From assembly GCF_003664035.1 (NCBI RefSeq), contig NZ_RCCK01000015.1, positions 186,001-250,000 on the forward strand: 64,000 nucleotides of DNA. The letters are read 5' to 3'. A model generated the notes under the pieces. It did no database searches and was not told where the DNA came from. It saw nothing but the letters and a program-made list of their open reading frames with translations. This stretch comes from Pedobacter alluvionis. Its GTDB lineage: Bacteria; Bacteroidota; Bacteroidia; Sphingobacteriales; Sphingobacteriaceae. This document shows positions 17,201 to 25,054 of this stretch, in pieces; the first letter of the stretch is position 1, and each line of letters opens with the position of its first letter. A program made the translations under genes and the position numbers.

Positions 17201-17847
17201 TTGTTGGCTATCCGTTAAATACCCGTTTTGCTTATAATTACGGGGGCTTGAATTCGGTTGGTGATCCACAGTTTATACGAGCTGATGGAAGTATGTCTGC
17301 AGCAATTAATGTTGCCACACCTGATGATATCCTTTATATGGGAACTTCGCAACCCGTTTGGTCTGGCGGCTTACAAAATAGTTTTAGATACAAATCTATT
17401 GAATTAAGCGCAAGTATTATCTACAATGGGGGTTACGTAGTACGTAGCAACGTCAATCCGACTACCAACGAACAGGTAATTGCAACCAATAACTTGCAAT
17501 TAGGATTCTTAGACCGTTGGAAAGTTCCTGGCGATGAGCTCAGAACAGATATTCCCAGATATGCACCGTCTGCAGCGATTGCCAATGCCCGTAATTTAAG
17601 TTACTATATCAGCTCTCAGCAGTTTTTTTTAGATGGTGCTTACGCTAAGCTTCGAGATGTGACGCTAGCTTACAGCCTTCCTCAAACAGTGGCGAAACAC
17701 ATCAATGCTCAGGCAATTTCCTTTAGGATTCAAGTAAATAACATATTGCTGTGGACCGCAAATGGTCAAGGTATGGACCCGGAATTTACAGGAACCATTC
17801 GCGACGCTCAAGGTACGGTAAGTTTAGGTGCTCATATTACCTTTTAA
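14290..17847 (+). CDS. SusC/RagA-family TonB-linked outer-membrane protein with STN domain
   Basis: A 1185-aa nutrient importer paired with the SusD protein that follows. The signal peptide lies at about residues 23-43 (MRLTTVILLASLLQVSAATFG). An STN (secretin/TonB short N-terminal) domain at about 45-115 (APLESVLREIRTQTGYDFFYDA) is the part that talks to FecR and fits the upstream ECF/FecR pair. A carboxypeptidase-regulatory-like domain runs from about 137 to 208 (VRGRVVDENGNPMQGASI, VGYEPIE). The plug from about 225 shows VLVRGQSSLNAGTAPLIVIDG and LKDATSASIWGAKAANGVIVITTKKG, the SusC signature. The beta barrel then runs to the C-terminus (SLGAHITF, terminal Phe). The substrate cannot be read from the sequence. 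The first ATG (14290) may be upstream of the real start at 14356. Confidence 0.93.
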   Translation: MYRIYTICTAVSKPLYSKIMLIMRLTTVILLASLLQVSAATFGQKVTLNKKNAPLESVLREIRTQTGYDFFYDAKILPKDKKIDVAVKDATIDEVLRSILTGIPLSYTIDGTIISIKKPEEPSFIERLRSKFAEIDVRGRVVDENGNPMQGASISLKINPRKAVTNEKGEFYLQGIDEKEIIIIVFVGYEPIEVAAKRDIGTIRLVPSNTELSGVEVKYNTGYQQVSRDRSAGSFAKPDLKVMLNRTSTANIITRLEGLVPGLTTRGPAGVLVRGQSSLNAGTAPLIVIDGIEFDGTIDQLTRLNAQDVEDINILKDATSASIWGAKAANGVIVITTKKGKAGDKLKIDYDGYFAFQGRPDLDYVQRLNSQQFISVARELFPQYYPTNSRYTGVTSVFNSLPHLQIQYDLVRKKITKGQADFKLDSLANLSNTNQIADLFVRDASSLNQTISVSGGGKAHTFYGSLNHIGTQNNTPGTQNNQYKINLNNNFVFGKRITASVNADLTNSVVRTGNTYNPNRTIVPYQMFQDANGNPLNVNYLGSLPNGNAFPDSLRTIYQSRSRLDLNYNPVLEQDRAYSTINGLYARLVGSVNVNILKGLDFQGTYGYNVSNVNTRDVLNENSYAMRMQVMQFTVAANPTVTPVYNIPAIGGRLNTSTNTSNAWTLRNQLVYNRDWNKHQLSIMAGQQATSSTPVSTTAVYYGWDDQLQTSRPVDLARLAAGVSGAIAGTATLAGNNVGGGEGRVARTTSYFANLGYTFDRKYTLNASWRIDESNLFGRDKSAQNRPVYSVGGKWALGRENFMKLVNWLDQLDFRLTYGITGNAPTVGAAASYDILTASNDVNYVTGAGFLLSSPANSKLTWEGTKVFNAGIDFAIFKNRLSGSIEGYIKKTQDLIGDLSTSPFTGYEFVIGNYGNLENKGIDIGLNSNNIRTRDFTWSSGFTFSYNKNKLTQLRGNAPATGAALVSTNRLVGYPLNTRFAYNYGGLNSVGDPQFIRADGSMSAAINVATPDDILYMGTSQPVWSGGLQNSFRYKSIELSASIIYNGGYVVRSNVNPTTNEQVIATNNLQLGFLDRWKVPGDELRTDIPRYAPSAAIANARNLSYYISSQQFFLDGAYAKLRDVTLAYSLPQTVAKHINAQAISFRIQVNNILLWTANGQGMDPEFTGTIRDAQGTVSLGAHITF

Positions 17848-17868
17848 TTATTAATAAAATTGATAGAT

Positions 17869-19353
17869 ATGAAAATTTTCAAAAAATATATAATAGGGTC
17901 ATTATTGCTTTTTTCGATTTTATCGCAGGTTTCCTGTAAAAAGGAATTTTTAGAAATTATACCCAAAGGGCAAACGATTGCCGTTACTACCGGAGATTAT
18001 GAAAAGATCTTGAATGCTAATTTCATTGCAACCAGCTTCGAGCCCAGTGTATATAGGGGAGACGAGATGGCTGGATTAAATCCCTTTTTTAACAATTTGA
18101 GTGGAGCTGTTTTACTCCGTCAACAGCGTTTGTTTAGATATGAAGACCGGGTCTATGATAATGATCAACTACCAAATGAAATTACAAACGTAAACGGCTA
18201 TATCCGCAAACTTTATCTCTTCAATAAAGTAATCAATGAAGTAATGGATTCGAAAGAGGGTACGGAAGGACAAAAGCTGGCATTATTGGCTGAAGCGAAA
18301 GTAGGCAGGGCAATTTGTAATTTCATGTTCCTTTCTGATTTTACGAAACCCTATAATGCTACAACGTCCGGTACTGATCTGGGAATTCCAAATCTAACTT
18401 CGGCAGATGTTAACCAAAAAGATTTTGAACGTGGAACTTTACAGGAAGGTTATAATCTGGTGATTAAGGATTTAACCGATGCCCTGCCTAATTTGGGAGC
18501 AATTACGCATCGTCGTAAAATTTCCAAACTAGTGGCTGAATTTTATCTTTCCAGGGTTTACATGGCCATGAACAATTACACTGCAGCTAGGCCGCATATA
18601 GATGCTGCTTTCATAGAAATTGCAAAAACAACAATTCCACTGGGGTTTTACGACTTTACAGTAGTATTAAATCCTGATAACCAGACTGCACCCGGTTCAT
18701 GGTTTCCTGATAGCGGATTTGGCCTTGACAATGAGCCGCTAGCAGCTAACAATACGGAAGTAATTTATAATATAACGGCTGGATGGCGCCAGCTTTCAGC
18801 TATTGATGCATTCGTTTTTAGCCCGCAAACGGCCAGCTTGTATACTTCAACCGACCGACGGCTAAGTTTATTTACGCCTTTTCAAATATCCACGACTTCG
18901 CCTAAGCCGCTCGGGATGAGGCGAAGAGCGTCCTTTTTTGATGGAGTTAACGTGGGCCCTTCGCTTCCTGATATGTATTTAATGCGTGCTGAAATAAAAG
19001 CGAGGGCGAATGATTTAGCAGGTGCTGTGGCAGATTTGGAAGTCCTTAGAGCAAAAAGAATTGCAGGAACTGCATTCAAAGTCCCTGCAAATGTGGGATC
19101 TGATCAGCAGGCGTTGGTGCGGTTTATTTTAGATGAACGTATTAGAGAATTTGCCATTACTGGCCTTCGTTGGTTAGATATGCGTCGCTTGTCTCAGGAT
19201 CCGATTTACAACAACCATGTTGATTATACGCACGAAATTTATAATGCCGATGGAACTGTGGCATCCACCTACGAGCTTAAACCAGAAAGATTTGTGTTGA
19301 AGTTTGGCGAGCGGATGCTTAATGAAAGTAATGGCCTGATAGATAATCCATAA
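17869..19353 (+). CDS. SusD/RagB-family nutrient-binding outer-membrane lipoprotein
   Basis: A 494-aa SusD-like lid protein for the preceding SusC. The ATG at 17869 gives a signal ending in the lipobox SQVSC (Cys23); the TTG nine bases earlier adds nothing. Near the C-terminus are the family hallmarks FILDERIREFAITGLRWLDMRRL and the LYLMRAEIKARAN-like TPR stretch (PDMYLMRAEIKAR). Spacing to susC is 21 bases, so the two should be co-transcribed. SusD proteins cap the SusC barrel and hold the ligand on the cell surface. It is somewhat shorter than the SusD of the 51-52 kb locus and not closely similar to it, so the two loci probably have different substrates. Confidence 0.93.
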   Translation: MKIFKKYIIGSLLLFSILSQVSCKKEFLEIIPKGQTIAVTTGDYEKILNANFIATSFEPSVYRGDEMAGLNPFFNNLSGAVLLRQQRLFRYEDRVYDNDQLPNEITNVNGYIRKLYLFNKVINEVMDSKEGTEGQKLALLAEAKVGRAICNFMFLSDFTKPYNATTSGTDLGIPNLTSADVNQKDFERGTLQEGYNLVIKDLTDALPNLGAITHRRKISKLVAEFYLSRVYMAMNNYTAARPHIDAAFIEIAKTTIPLGFYDFTVVLNPDNQTAPGSWFPDSGFGLDNEPLAANNTEVIYNITAGWRQLSAIDAFVFSPQTASLYTSTDRRLSLFTPFQISTTSPKPLGMRRRASFFDGVNVGPSLPDMYLMRAEIKARANDLAGAVADLEVLRAKRIAGTAFKVPANVGSDQQALVRFILDERIREFAITGLRWLDMRRLSQDPIYNNHVDYTHEIYNADGTVASTYELKPERFVLKFGERMLNESNGLIDNP

Positions 19354-19429
19354 TAGTGTGCTGACGAACTGCAATCCTAATTGCGGTTCGTCTAAATTGA
19401 TTAAATTTTGACTGATTAACAATATATAA

Positions 19430-20140
19430 ATGAAATACTTCATATTAAACGCTCTACTGTTTTCTACACTTTTTGTCAGTGCACAAGAACTAGAGTTTAC
19501 GGGGAAGCTTATTGGTTTGCAAAACAATACAAAAGTAATTTTGAGCGACCTGCGGTCCAGGCCATCTGGAAAAAGATTTCATGATACAGCATCGGTGAGC
19601 AACGGTGTATTTAAGTTTAAAACAGTACTACCTGGTGCCGGAACATACGCACTTCGGGTAGCACTTATAGGGCAAAACCCTGAGCATCGCAAACTATATC
19701 TCGATGGAGGGAAAGTGCAGTTACAGGGAAAGCGTGGTGAGCTAAAAAAAGCAAAAGTATCAAGTGATGCGCCTTACATGATGGATTATATCCTATTTAC
19801 TGAGTTGATGGAAAGCCAGGATGTTTTTGCGAGAAAAAAATTACTTATTGATACTTCTATGATGCGTATGGCCGAAACAGGATCTTACGATGGACTTCTC
19901 AAAGCACCGGGTCTTTTAGATCGAATGATGAAGGTAGAAAAAGAAGCTAAGGCTAAAGAGACCGAGCTCGCGAAGAAATGGTTGGTAGAAAACCCAAACT
20001 CCGATATTAATGCCTATATCATAAAAACTTATTTGCGGAGTAAAATCAATGAAAGCCCAGTTAAGGAAGCTATAATCAAACTCAGTCCTGCTGCTCGCAG
20101 ATCTTTTCCCGGAATAATTTTAACAAGTACATCAAAATAA
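19430..20140 (+). CDS. DUF4369-like secreted protein without a redox domain
   Basis: A 236-aa secreted protein. Signal peptide residues 1-18 (LLFSTLFVSAQ). Residues about 20-110 look like the DUF4369 beta domain (LEFTGKLIGLQNNTKVILSD, TASVSNGVFKFKTVLPGAGTYALRV, KLYLDGGKVQLQG). The rest is helical and charged (KVEKEAKAKETELAKKWLVENPNS). In most relatives, as in the redoxin gene at 10932, this unit is fused to a C-terminal TlpA thioredoxin domain; here the frame ends first and the thioredoxin domain is a separate gene 9 bases downstream. It contains no cysteine. It may act as a partner or scaffold for that redoxin. Confidence 0.8.
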   Translation: MKYFILNALLFSTLFVSAQELEFTGKLIGLQNNTKVILSDLRSRPSGKRFHDTASVSNGVFKFKTVLPGAGTYALRVALIGQNPEHRKLYLDGGKVQLQGKRGELKKAKVSSDAPYMMDYILFTELMESQDVFARKKLLIDTSMMRMAETGSYDGLLKAPGLLDRMMKVEKEAKAKETELAKKWLVENPNSDINAYIIKTYLRSKINESPVKEAIIKLSPAARRSFPGIILTSTSK

Positions 20141-20149
20141 AGACAAACT

Positions 20150-20668
20150 ATGAAAGCAAAATTAGCAATTACATTAATTGTAGTTTCGTTCGCAAGTCAT
20201 CTGTACGGGCAATCAAAAACAAATGCCACTGTCAAGGAAAAGTCGGACCTTTCGATAGGAGGATTAGCAATAGGAACAAAAGCGCCAGCTATTAACGCCG
20301 TAGAATGGCTATCTGAAGTTCCGGATTTCACTGGAAAGTTTGTTGTACTAGATTTCTGGGGCACAAGTTGCAAGCCTTGTATTTCTGGCTTTGCCCACGT
20401 TAACGAACTTCATCGAAAGTATAAAAACAAAGCAGTCTTTATAGCGGCCACAACAGATGAATCTGCAGAAGAAATTTATGCATTTGATGGTCCACCAGTT
20501 GAGTTTTATAGCATGATGCAAAAGCCGAGCACCTGGAAAGATTTTAATATTCAGGGCATTCCCCAGATGATTGTAATTGATCCCAAAGGAATCGTTCGAT
20601 TTTCTGGAAATGGAATTGATGTGAATGATAAAATGCTTCTTGATCTTTTTGCGAAATACGGCAAGTAA
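20150..20668 (+). CDS. TlpA-like thioredoxin-fold protein with CKPC active site
   Basis: A 172-aa periplasmic redoxin. Signal peptide residues 1-20 (SFASHLYG, Q). The thioredoxin domain begins GTKAPAINAVEWL, then KFVVLDFWGTSCKPC with the active site C74-K-P-C77; the usual Trp before the first Cys is replaced by Ser. The cis-Pro segment IQGIPQMIVIDPKG is intact. The CKPC form should still carry out dithiol exchange. With the DUF4369-like gene 9 bases upstream it reproduces, in two pieces, the domain order of the fused protein at 10932. Co-transcription with susCD is likely from the short gaps. Confidence 0.87.
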   Translation: MKAKLAITLIVVSFASHLYGQSKTNATVKEKSDLSIGGLAIGTKAPAINAVEWLSEVPDFTGKFVVLDFWGTSCKPCISGFAHVNELHRKYKNKAVFIAATTDESAEEIYAFDGPPVEFYSMMQKPSTWKDFNIQGIPQMIVIDPKGIVRFSGNGIDVNDKMLLDLFAKYGK

Positions 20669-20682
20669 TAACAATTAGGAAA

Positions 20683-20871
20683 ATGAGCCATACGAAGCTT
20701 ACAATACAAGCAACTCCCACTAAAATTTTTTTAGATTCAATGAGCAATATCAGGTTTTATGGTGTGGGTTACGCAGGTTTTACAGATAGAGATTACTGTA
20801 AGTTAAAAGCTATGTTAGAATTCCCGAAACTAGAGGTAATACAACACAAACCGGAAAATAAAAACGATTAA
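20683..20871 (+). CDS. Small hypothetical protein (62 aa)
   Basis: A short frame 14 bases after the TlpA-like gene with a plausible ribosome-binding sequence (TTAGGAAA) before the ATG. The product has no signal peptide or membrane segment. Its central part (SNIRFYGVGYAGFTDRDYC) is more protein-like than random and the C-terminus is basic. No family is recognised. Tight spacing on both sides argues for a real gene in the operon; the length argues for caution. Confidence 0.45.
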   Translation: MSHTKLTIQATPTKIFLDSMSNIRFYGVGYAGFTDRDYCKLKAMLEFPKLEVIQHKPENKND

Positions 20872-20891
20872 TTTAAGGTAAAAACAAATAC

Positions 20892-21344
20892 ATGAGAAAG
20901 ATATTATTCTTATGGTGTATATCTATGGTATACATTTCTAATGCCCATAGCCAGATATTAGAACCTGTAAAGTGGAGCTATTCGGCTAAAAAGACGAGTG
21001 GTACAACAGCTATTATTTACATCAAGGCAACAATTGACAAGGGCTGGCATTTATATTCACAAACGCCTAGTGATGGCGGCCCCACTGCAACACAGTTTAC
21101 ATTTTTTACATCAAAGAGCTTTAGTAAAATTGGTAAAACAATAGAGCCAAAACCAATTACGAAGTTTGAGCCTGCATTTTTTATGGAGATAAGCTATTTT
21201 GAAAATTCCGTTATATTTCAGCAAAAGGTGATGCTATTGGCTAAAGATGTTGTAATCAAATGTAATGTAGAATTTATGGCATGTAATGACAAAAAGTGTC
21301 TTCCACCCTCGGTAAAAGAATTTCGCGTTCCCGTAAAACGCTAA
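20892..21344 (+). CDS. Stand-alone DsbD N-terminal (DsbC-interacting) domain protein
   Basis: A 150-aa secreted protein with signal peptide 1-20 (SNAHSQ). The mature part is one immunoglobulin-like nDsbD domain: VKWSYSAKKTS, ATIDKGWHLYSQTPSDGGPTAT cut at that signature, and the redox pair MACNDKKCLPP with Cys131 and Cys136. In DsbD this domain takes electrons from the membrane domain and passes them to periplasmic thioredoxins. Here there is no membrane or C-terminal thioredoxin domain, so it must depend on another electron source or work as an acceptor for the TlpA-like proteins encoded just upstream. It ends the SusCD operon. Confidence 0.88.
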   Translation: MRKILFLWCISMVYISNAHSQILEPVKWSYSAKKTSGTTAIIYIKATIDKGWHLYSQTPSDGGPTATQFTFFTSKSFSKIGKTIEPKPITKFEPAFFMEISYFENSVIFQQKVMLLAKDVVIKCNVEFMACNDKKCLPPSVKEFRVPVKR

Positions 21345-21447
21345 ACGAGTCGAAAGCAAGTCCGTCACCTTCAATTTGCTCTAACAACTGCCTATTACCG
21401 CAGTAAAGGTATTGTTGGCTCTAGACGAATCTCAAGCAAACAACAAC

Positions 21448-21546
21448 ATGAATAAGCTAAAACTGGGCCTACCCGGTGTTTTTTGTCTTATCTTCTTTAA
21501 TGGATATAGTAAAGGTAACCCAGAAGCTAAAAAAATCGAGGACTAA
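21448..21546 (+). CDS. Tiny frame with signal-like N-terminus (32 aa), doubtful
   Basis: Begins MNKLKLGLPGVFCLIFF and ends GNPEAKKIED. The N-terminal half could be a short signal or membrane segment. It follows the nDsbD gene by about 100 bases. It may be a truncated remnant of a secreted protein or chance. Confidence 0.25.
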   Translation: MNKLKLGLPGVFCLIFFNGYSKGNPEAKKIED

Positions 21547-21588
21547 TCACCAATTGTATAAACAAAGCGATAGAAAAGATATTTGTGC

Positions 21589-22137
21589 TCAAGCGTTACT
21601 TATTTGATCGGTACAGCTATCCTTTTCGATGGGCCTGAAAACAATCACATGTGCCAGTTCTTTTTTATCAGCATAAGCGAACTTTACTTTCATATTGTAA
21701 TATATCTTTTCATCAAGGAACTTTACCGCGTACTGCTCTCTAAGTTGTGGTCTATTGATAATACCCATCGAAAGGCCCATATATTGCTCGGCAGTCTGAT
21801 CAAACTTATTATTTACTGCAATAATTTTCATTTTGCACATTAGGCGACAGGCAAAATCCTCAGAAGGAATGGCCCTGAAATATTGGTCTGTATGATAGTA
21901 TAATAATCTTTCCCGTTTATATGCTGCTGGAGAAAGATAGATTGCAACCAGATGGGCGTAACTTAAAATTTCACGCTGAAATTCTGCTGTTAAGATAAAA
22001 TCCTTTTTAAGCTGCGGTATGGGGCTGGAAAAAATTGAGAAGGGCAACGTTGACTTATTGTTTAATGCTTTGGTAAAGATCTGGCTCAACCAGCCTGAAC
22101 TAATAGTGTCGGCATCCTGTTTAAAATTGTTGTTCAT
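21589..22137 (-). CDS. Hypothetical protein (182 aa), no family recognised
   Basis: A soluble protein without signal peptide or membrane segment. Visible features: an N-terminal polar stretch, FILTAEFQREILSYAHLVAIYLS as a probable helix pair, a cysteine-containing FACRLMCKMKIIAVNN strand region, and a C-terminal beta-rich part (MKVKFAYADKKELAHVIVFRPI). The frame is long and clean for AT-rich sequence and the protein has normal composition, so it is probably real. It is convergent with the SusCD operon and upstream of nothing obvious; no operon partner. Confidence 0.6.
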   Translation of the reverse strand: MNNNFKQDADTISSGWLSQIFTKALNNKSTLPFSIFSSPIPQLKKDFILTAEFQREILSYAHLVAIYLSPAAYKRERLLYYHTDQYFRAIPSEDFACRLMCKMKIIAVNNKFDQTAEQYMGLSMGIINRPQLREQYAVKFLDEKIYYNMKVKFAYADKKELAHVIVFRPIEKDSCTDQISNA

Positions 22138-22551
22138 GGTTGATTAATGATTTAGAATTGGCAATGATACAGTTGGAAATGAGTGATTTTAATCAAAAAA
22201 TTACGGAACTGTCAAAAATGGTGTCTCAACCATATTTATAGAAAACTGAAGTGTAGCGTTTTTACATCTAGACAGACAGACTATGGATTGTTTTTCCATT
22301 CCTCAATAAAAACCGTTACTTAGCTGCAAATGGTTTCTAATGAATATTTCCTACAAGGACAGTGGCGGTGCGTAATTCATACCATTTTTTGGACTAATTG
22401 ATTGAAATTTGATTTTTTTTCGAAAATTCTAATTAAATGAGGATTGCAATATTGTATTGGTGCTATTGCAATTTCTCGGCAAAAACTGTAACAAATACGT
22501 ACGGAGCAAAAGCGCAAAGATCTACAAGCATCACCAAAAAAGCATGGATAT
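22138..22551. other. Intergenic region with an inverted repeat
   Basis: No gene seen. Contains perfect 9-base inverted arms ATTGCAATA/TATTGCAAT at 22443-22472 separated by 12 bases, which could be a regulator site or the weak 3' end of the AraC transcript. The base composition shifts here from AT-rich to the richer efflux block. Confidence 0.4.
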
Positions 22552-23415
22552 CTATCGAACGGAACTCCCCCGAAAGGAACCCGGAGATTGTCCGGATGTC
22601 TTATTGAAGACACGATGAAAATAGCTATAGTCGTTGAATCCCAATCGGTCTGCGACTTCTTTCAAGGGTAGGTTCGAATAGACCATTAGCCGCTGGGCTT
22701 CCTTGATCACTTCCCCATGTATTAAATCTGTTACGGAAAACCCTGTCACTCTTTTTACCACATCGTTGAGATAACCGGTGGTGATGTTCATTTCAGAGGC
22801 AAAATCGGATGGCTTTTTCATGACAGTATCCCGTCGTAACAGTTGCCAAAATGTTTTGGCAATTTCTTTATGCCGTGGTGAATACTCAATGAGTTCCTTG
22901 TTTTCCTTTAATTCATATACCGAGGAAATCTGATAAACATAAGCCATAAGCAATGCCTGTATGGTTTGTTTTCTAAAAATATCTGTTCTCCCTTCATGAT
23001 AGACCGTATTCATAGTATCAAGCATATTTCTTATTAGTGCTGCCTGACTGGTGGACAGATTCATTGGTATCGTTTCGGACAGGAATTGGTCGAGCAATGT
23101 TCTGGCTTGTTCACTGATAAGCGCATGCTCAAAAAAGAGCACCCATCCCAGGCAATCTTTTTTTGACAATAACTGAAGTACCTGCCCCGGATAGGATAGG
23201 AACAAAGTATTTTCCTTGAGGGTCACTTTGTTGAAATCGATCAGAAATTCCATCTCTCCGTTTTCGAGCAGGATACAGAAATAATGGCCATGTCTATGCG
23301 GAAGCGAAATATCGTGTGGCGTCACTAAAGATTCTTCAGGTTCAATTTTCACGATGTTCATTCCTGAAACAGATTCGGTGACCGAATGGGTCGGAATCTT
23401 CTTGTTTTTAGCCAT
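22552..23415 (-). CDS. AraC-family transcriptional regulator
   Basis: A 287-aa regulator. The ATG at 23415 (MAKNKKIPTHSV) is chosen because a -7 box lies between it and the longer frame's start, and the length then matches the paralogue at 31174. N-terminal cupin-like sensing domain: PHRHGHYFCILLENGEMEF, then FLSYPGQV. C-terminal AraC DNA-binding domain with two helix-turn-helix units (EMNITTGYLNDVVKRVTG; LPLKEVADRLGFNDYSYFHRVFNK), ending SPGSFRG. It sits beside and in the same orientation as the RND efflux operon, 330 bases beyond the TolC gene, so it is a candidate controller of efflux or of another island gene. Confidence 0.9.
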   Translation of the reverse strand: MAKNKKIPTHSVTESVSGMNIVKIEPEESLVTPHDISLPHRHGHYFCILLENGEMEFLIDFNKVTLKENTLFLSYPGQVLQLLSKKDCLGWVLFFEHALISEQARTLLDQFLSETIPMNLSTSQAALIRNMLDTMNTVYHEGRTDIFRKQTIQALLMAYVYQISSVYELKENKELIEYSPRHKEIAKTFWQLLRRDTVMKKPSDFASEMNITTGYLNDVVKRVTGFSVTDLIHGEVIKEAQRLMVYSNLPLKEVADRLGFNDYSYFHRVFNKTSGQSPGSFRGSSVR

Positions 23416-23463
23416 TTCTATCGATCTTAATTGTCTGTAACAAATGCTGATTTTGTGAATATG

Positions 23464-23471
23464 CAAATATA
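23464..23471 (-). promoter_or_regulatory. Putative -7 box for the AraC gene at 22552-23415
   Basis: CAAATATA on the plus strand is TATATTTG on the minus strand, 48 bases before the ATG. Consensus match. Confidence 0.45.
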
Positions 23472-23599
23472 CTTTATGGTACGATCTTTCCGTCAGTAAT
23501 AACCCGGTCAAAGTTAGATGTTTCCATTGGGAAACCAGACGGCGAACAGTAGTGATGTCCAATGCTATAAACAGCTGTCTAAGCTCCCATTCTGTTATG

Positions 23600-23626
23600 C
23601 CGCCAGGCAATGTAAATGCCTGGCGG
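23600..23626. other. Perfect hairpin between tolC-like and araC genes
   Basis: A 10-bp perfect inverted repeat (CCGCCAGGCA / TGCCTGGCGG) with a 7-base loop. It lies 120 bases beyond the stop codon of the TolC-like gene in the reading direction of that operon. With no long T-run it may be a weak terminator or a protein-binding site. Confidence 0.5.
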
Positions 23627-23745
23627 TTCGTTTCAGGGAAACATTAAATATAATGATAATTTATTGTTTCCTGTTAATGCTTTTCCCTGGTATGGATCGT
23701 TTTTTCGGTATTTACATGGCATATATTATTTAGACAATATTGACT

Positions 23746-25044
23746 TTAGCGTTCTATTGAACCAGTTGCTTTCTGGTATGCGGCCGCATCAATTTTATAT
23801 TGAACCTTTGCTTCCAGCAGGTTACTCTTTGCCTGCTGCCAGATTGTTAGTGCTTCCAATACGTCCTTGCCTACGATCGTTCCGGCCTTGAAACGGTCGT
23901 TACTTAGTTTAAGGTTTTCCTCTGCCTGGCTTAGTGATAAATCAGAAAGTCCTATCCGTTTTACACTCTGGCCAAGTTGCAAAAATGCTTGCTGTACTTC
24001 AAGAGTAACCTGTTCTTCCCGTTCCTTTAACTGATAGCGTTGTGAGGAAACTTTGAACTGTTGCTCCTGTATTTTTTTTCTTTTTCTACCCCAGTCGAAA
24101 ACAGGAATATTTATGTTAAGCATACTGTAATATGAAGCCATGAAATTATCTTTATTAGTGGGATTGATCCCGCTTTTGCCAAAGGCTGTTATCCCGTTCA
24201 ATGCCAGACTCACACCAGGCCTAAGATCAGCCGCCAACATTTTTTGTTGCAGCTCTTCTGTCGATACCGACGTTTGAAGGATCTTTATTTCCGAACGATT
24301 GGTTGGCGCCTTTTGCATCGGGGAATTATCTATTACAGTATTTATTGGCGCGTCCAGGAAATCCGCAACTGTAAAACCCGTGCTGTCTGTCAATCCCGTA
24401 ACCTGGGCCAGGTATAGCTTGGCCATGGTCAGGTTGTCCTCTGCACGTGAGATGTCAAGCTCGTTTGCATTTTGTTGTACCTGAGCCTGCAGTACGTCAT
24501 TTTTATAGGTAGTCCCGGCAGTGAAATGGTTATTGAGGTCGGTATAAAGGGCAGCCAATTGTTTTTTAGTTTGCAGGGCGAGTTTGATCCGTTCCATGGC
24601 AGATACCACCAGCCAATAGGCTCTTTCGGTGGTGAAGAGCACCTCAGTTGTAACAAGAACTTTCTGCTCCTGCTGTATCTCTACACCATTTGCTGCAATC
24701 TCCTTGCCAAGCCTAACCTTGCCACCTGTATAGATTGGCTGAGTGATCCCCAGGCCAGAGCTTAGCCCATATTCAGGAATAATAGTATTTAATGGTTTCC
24801 CGAAATAAAAACCGGTTATCGAGCCATCCACGGAGGGCCTGCCACCAACATCCTGTTGTGCCTTTTGCGCCCTTGCAGCATTGATGTCTTCCATTGCCGC
24901 CTTGATGTTATTGTTCCTTTCCAGGGCCATCTGCCTGCAGCGTTCCAGTGTCAGAACCTGCTGCGCCCTTGTTATTTGCGGGAGTACGAAGCCGATAAAC
25001 AGCAGGGGCATATAGGCTAATATTTTCTTTATCTTGAATTTCAT
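23746..25044 (-). CDS. TolC-family outer-membrane efflux channel
   Basis: A 432-aa outer-membrane factor for the RND pump encoded just upstream. The ATG at 25044 gives MKFKIKKILAYMPLLFIG with a signal peptide ending TRAQ; the longer frame overlaps the pump gene and is not needed. Two OEP repeats are visible: LTLERCRQMALERNNNI near the start, GLGITQPIYTGGKVRLGKE, and the second repeat with LNINIPVFDWGRKRKKI. It ends with long coiled helices (QAFLQLGQSVKRIGLSDLSLSQ). It forms the exit duct of a tripartite system; last gene of a three-gene operon (gap to the pump stop 10 bases). Confidence 0.92.
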   Translation of the reverse strand: MKFKIKKILAYMPLLFIGFVLPQITRAQQVLTLERCRQMALERNNNIKAAMEDINAARAQKAQQDVGGRPSVDGSITGFYFGKPLNTIIPEYGLSSGLGITQPIYTGGKVRLGKEIAANGVEIQQEQKVLVTTEVLFTTERAYWLVVSAMERIKLALQTKKQLAALYTDLNNHFTAGTTYKNDVLQAQVQQNANELDISRAEDNLTMAKLYLAQVTGLTDSTGFTVADFLDAPINTVIDNSPMQKAPTNRSEIKILQTSVSTEELQQKMLAADLRPGVSLALNGITAFGKSGINPTNKDNFMASYYSMLNINIPVFDWGRKRKKIQEQQFKVSSQRYQLKEREEQVTLEVQQAFLQLGQSVKRIGLSDLSLSQAEENLKLSNDRFKAGTIVGKDVLEALTIWQQAKSNLLEAKVQYKIDAAAYQKATGSIER

Positions 25045-25054
25045 TTTATTATTT

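Noticed and set aside
23416..23610. 65-residue N-terminal extension of the AraC protein
   Set aside because: A -7 box lies within it, the paralogue lacks it, and the hairpin at 23600-23626 overlaps its start.
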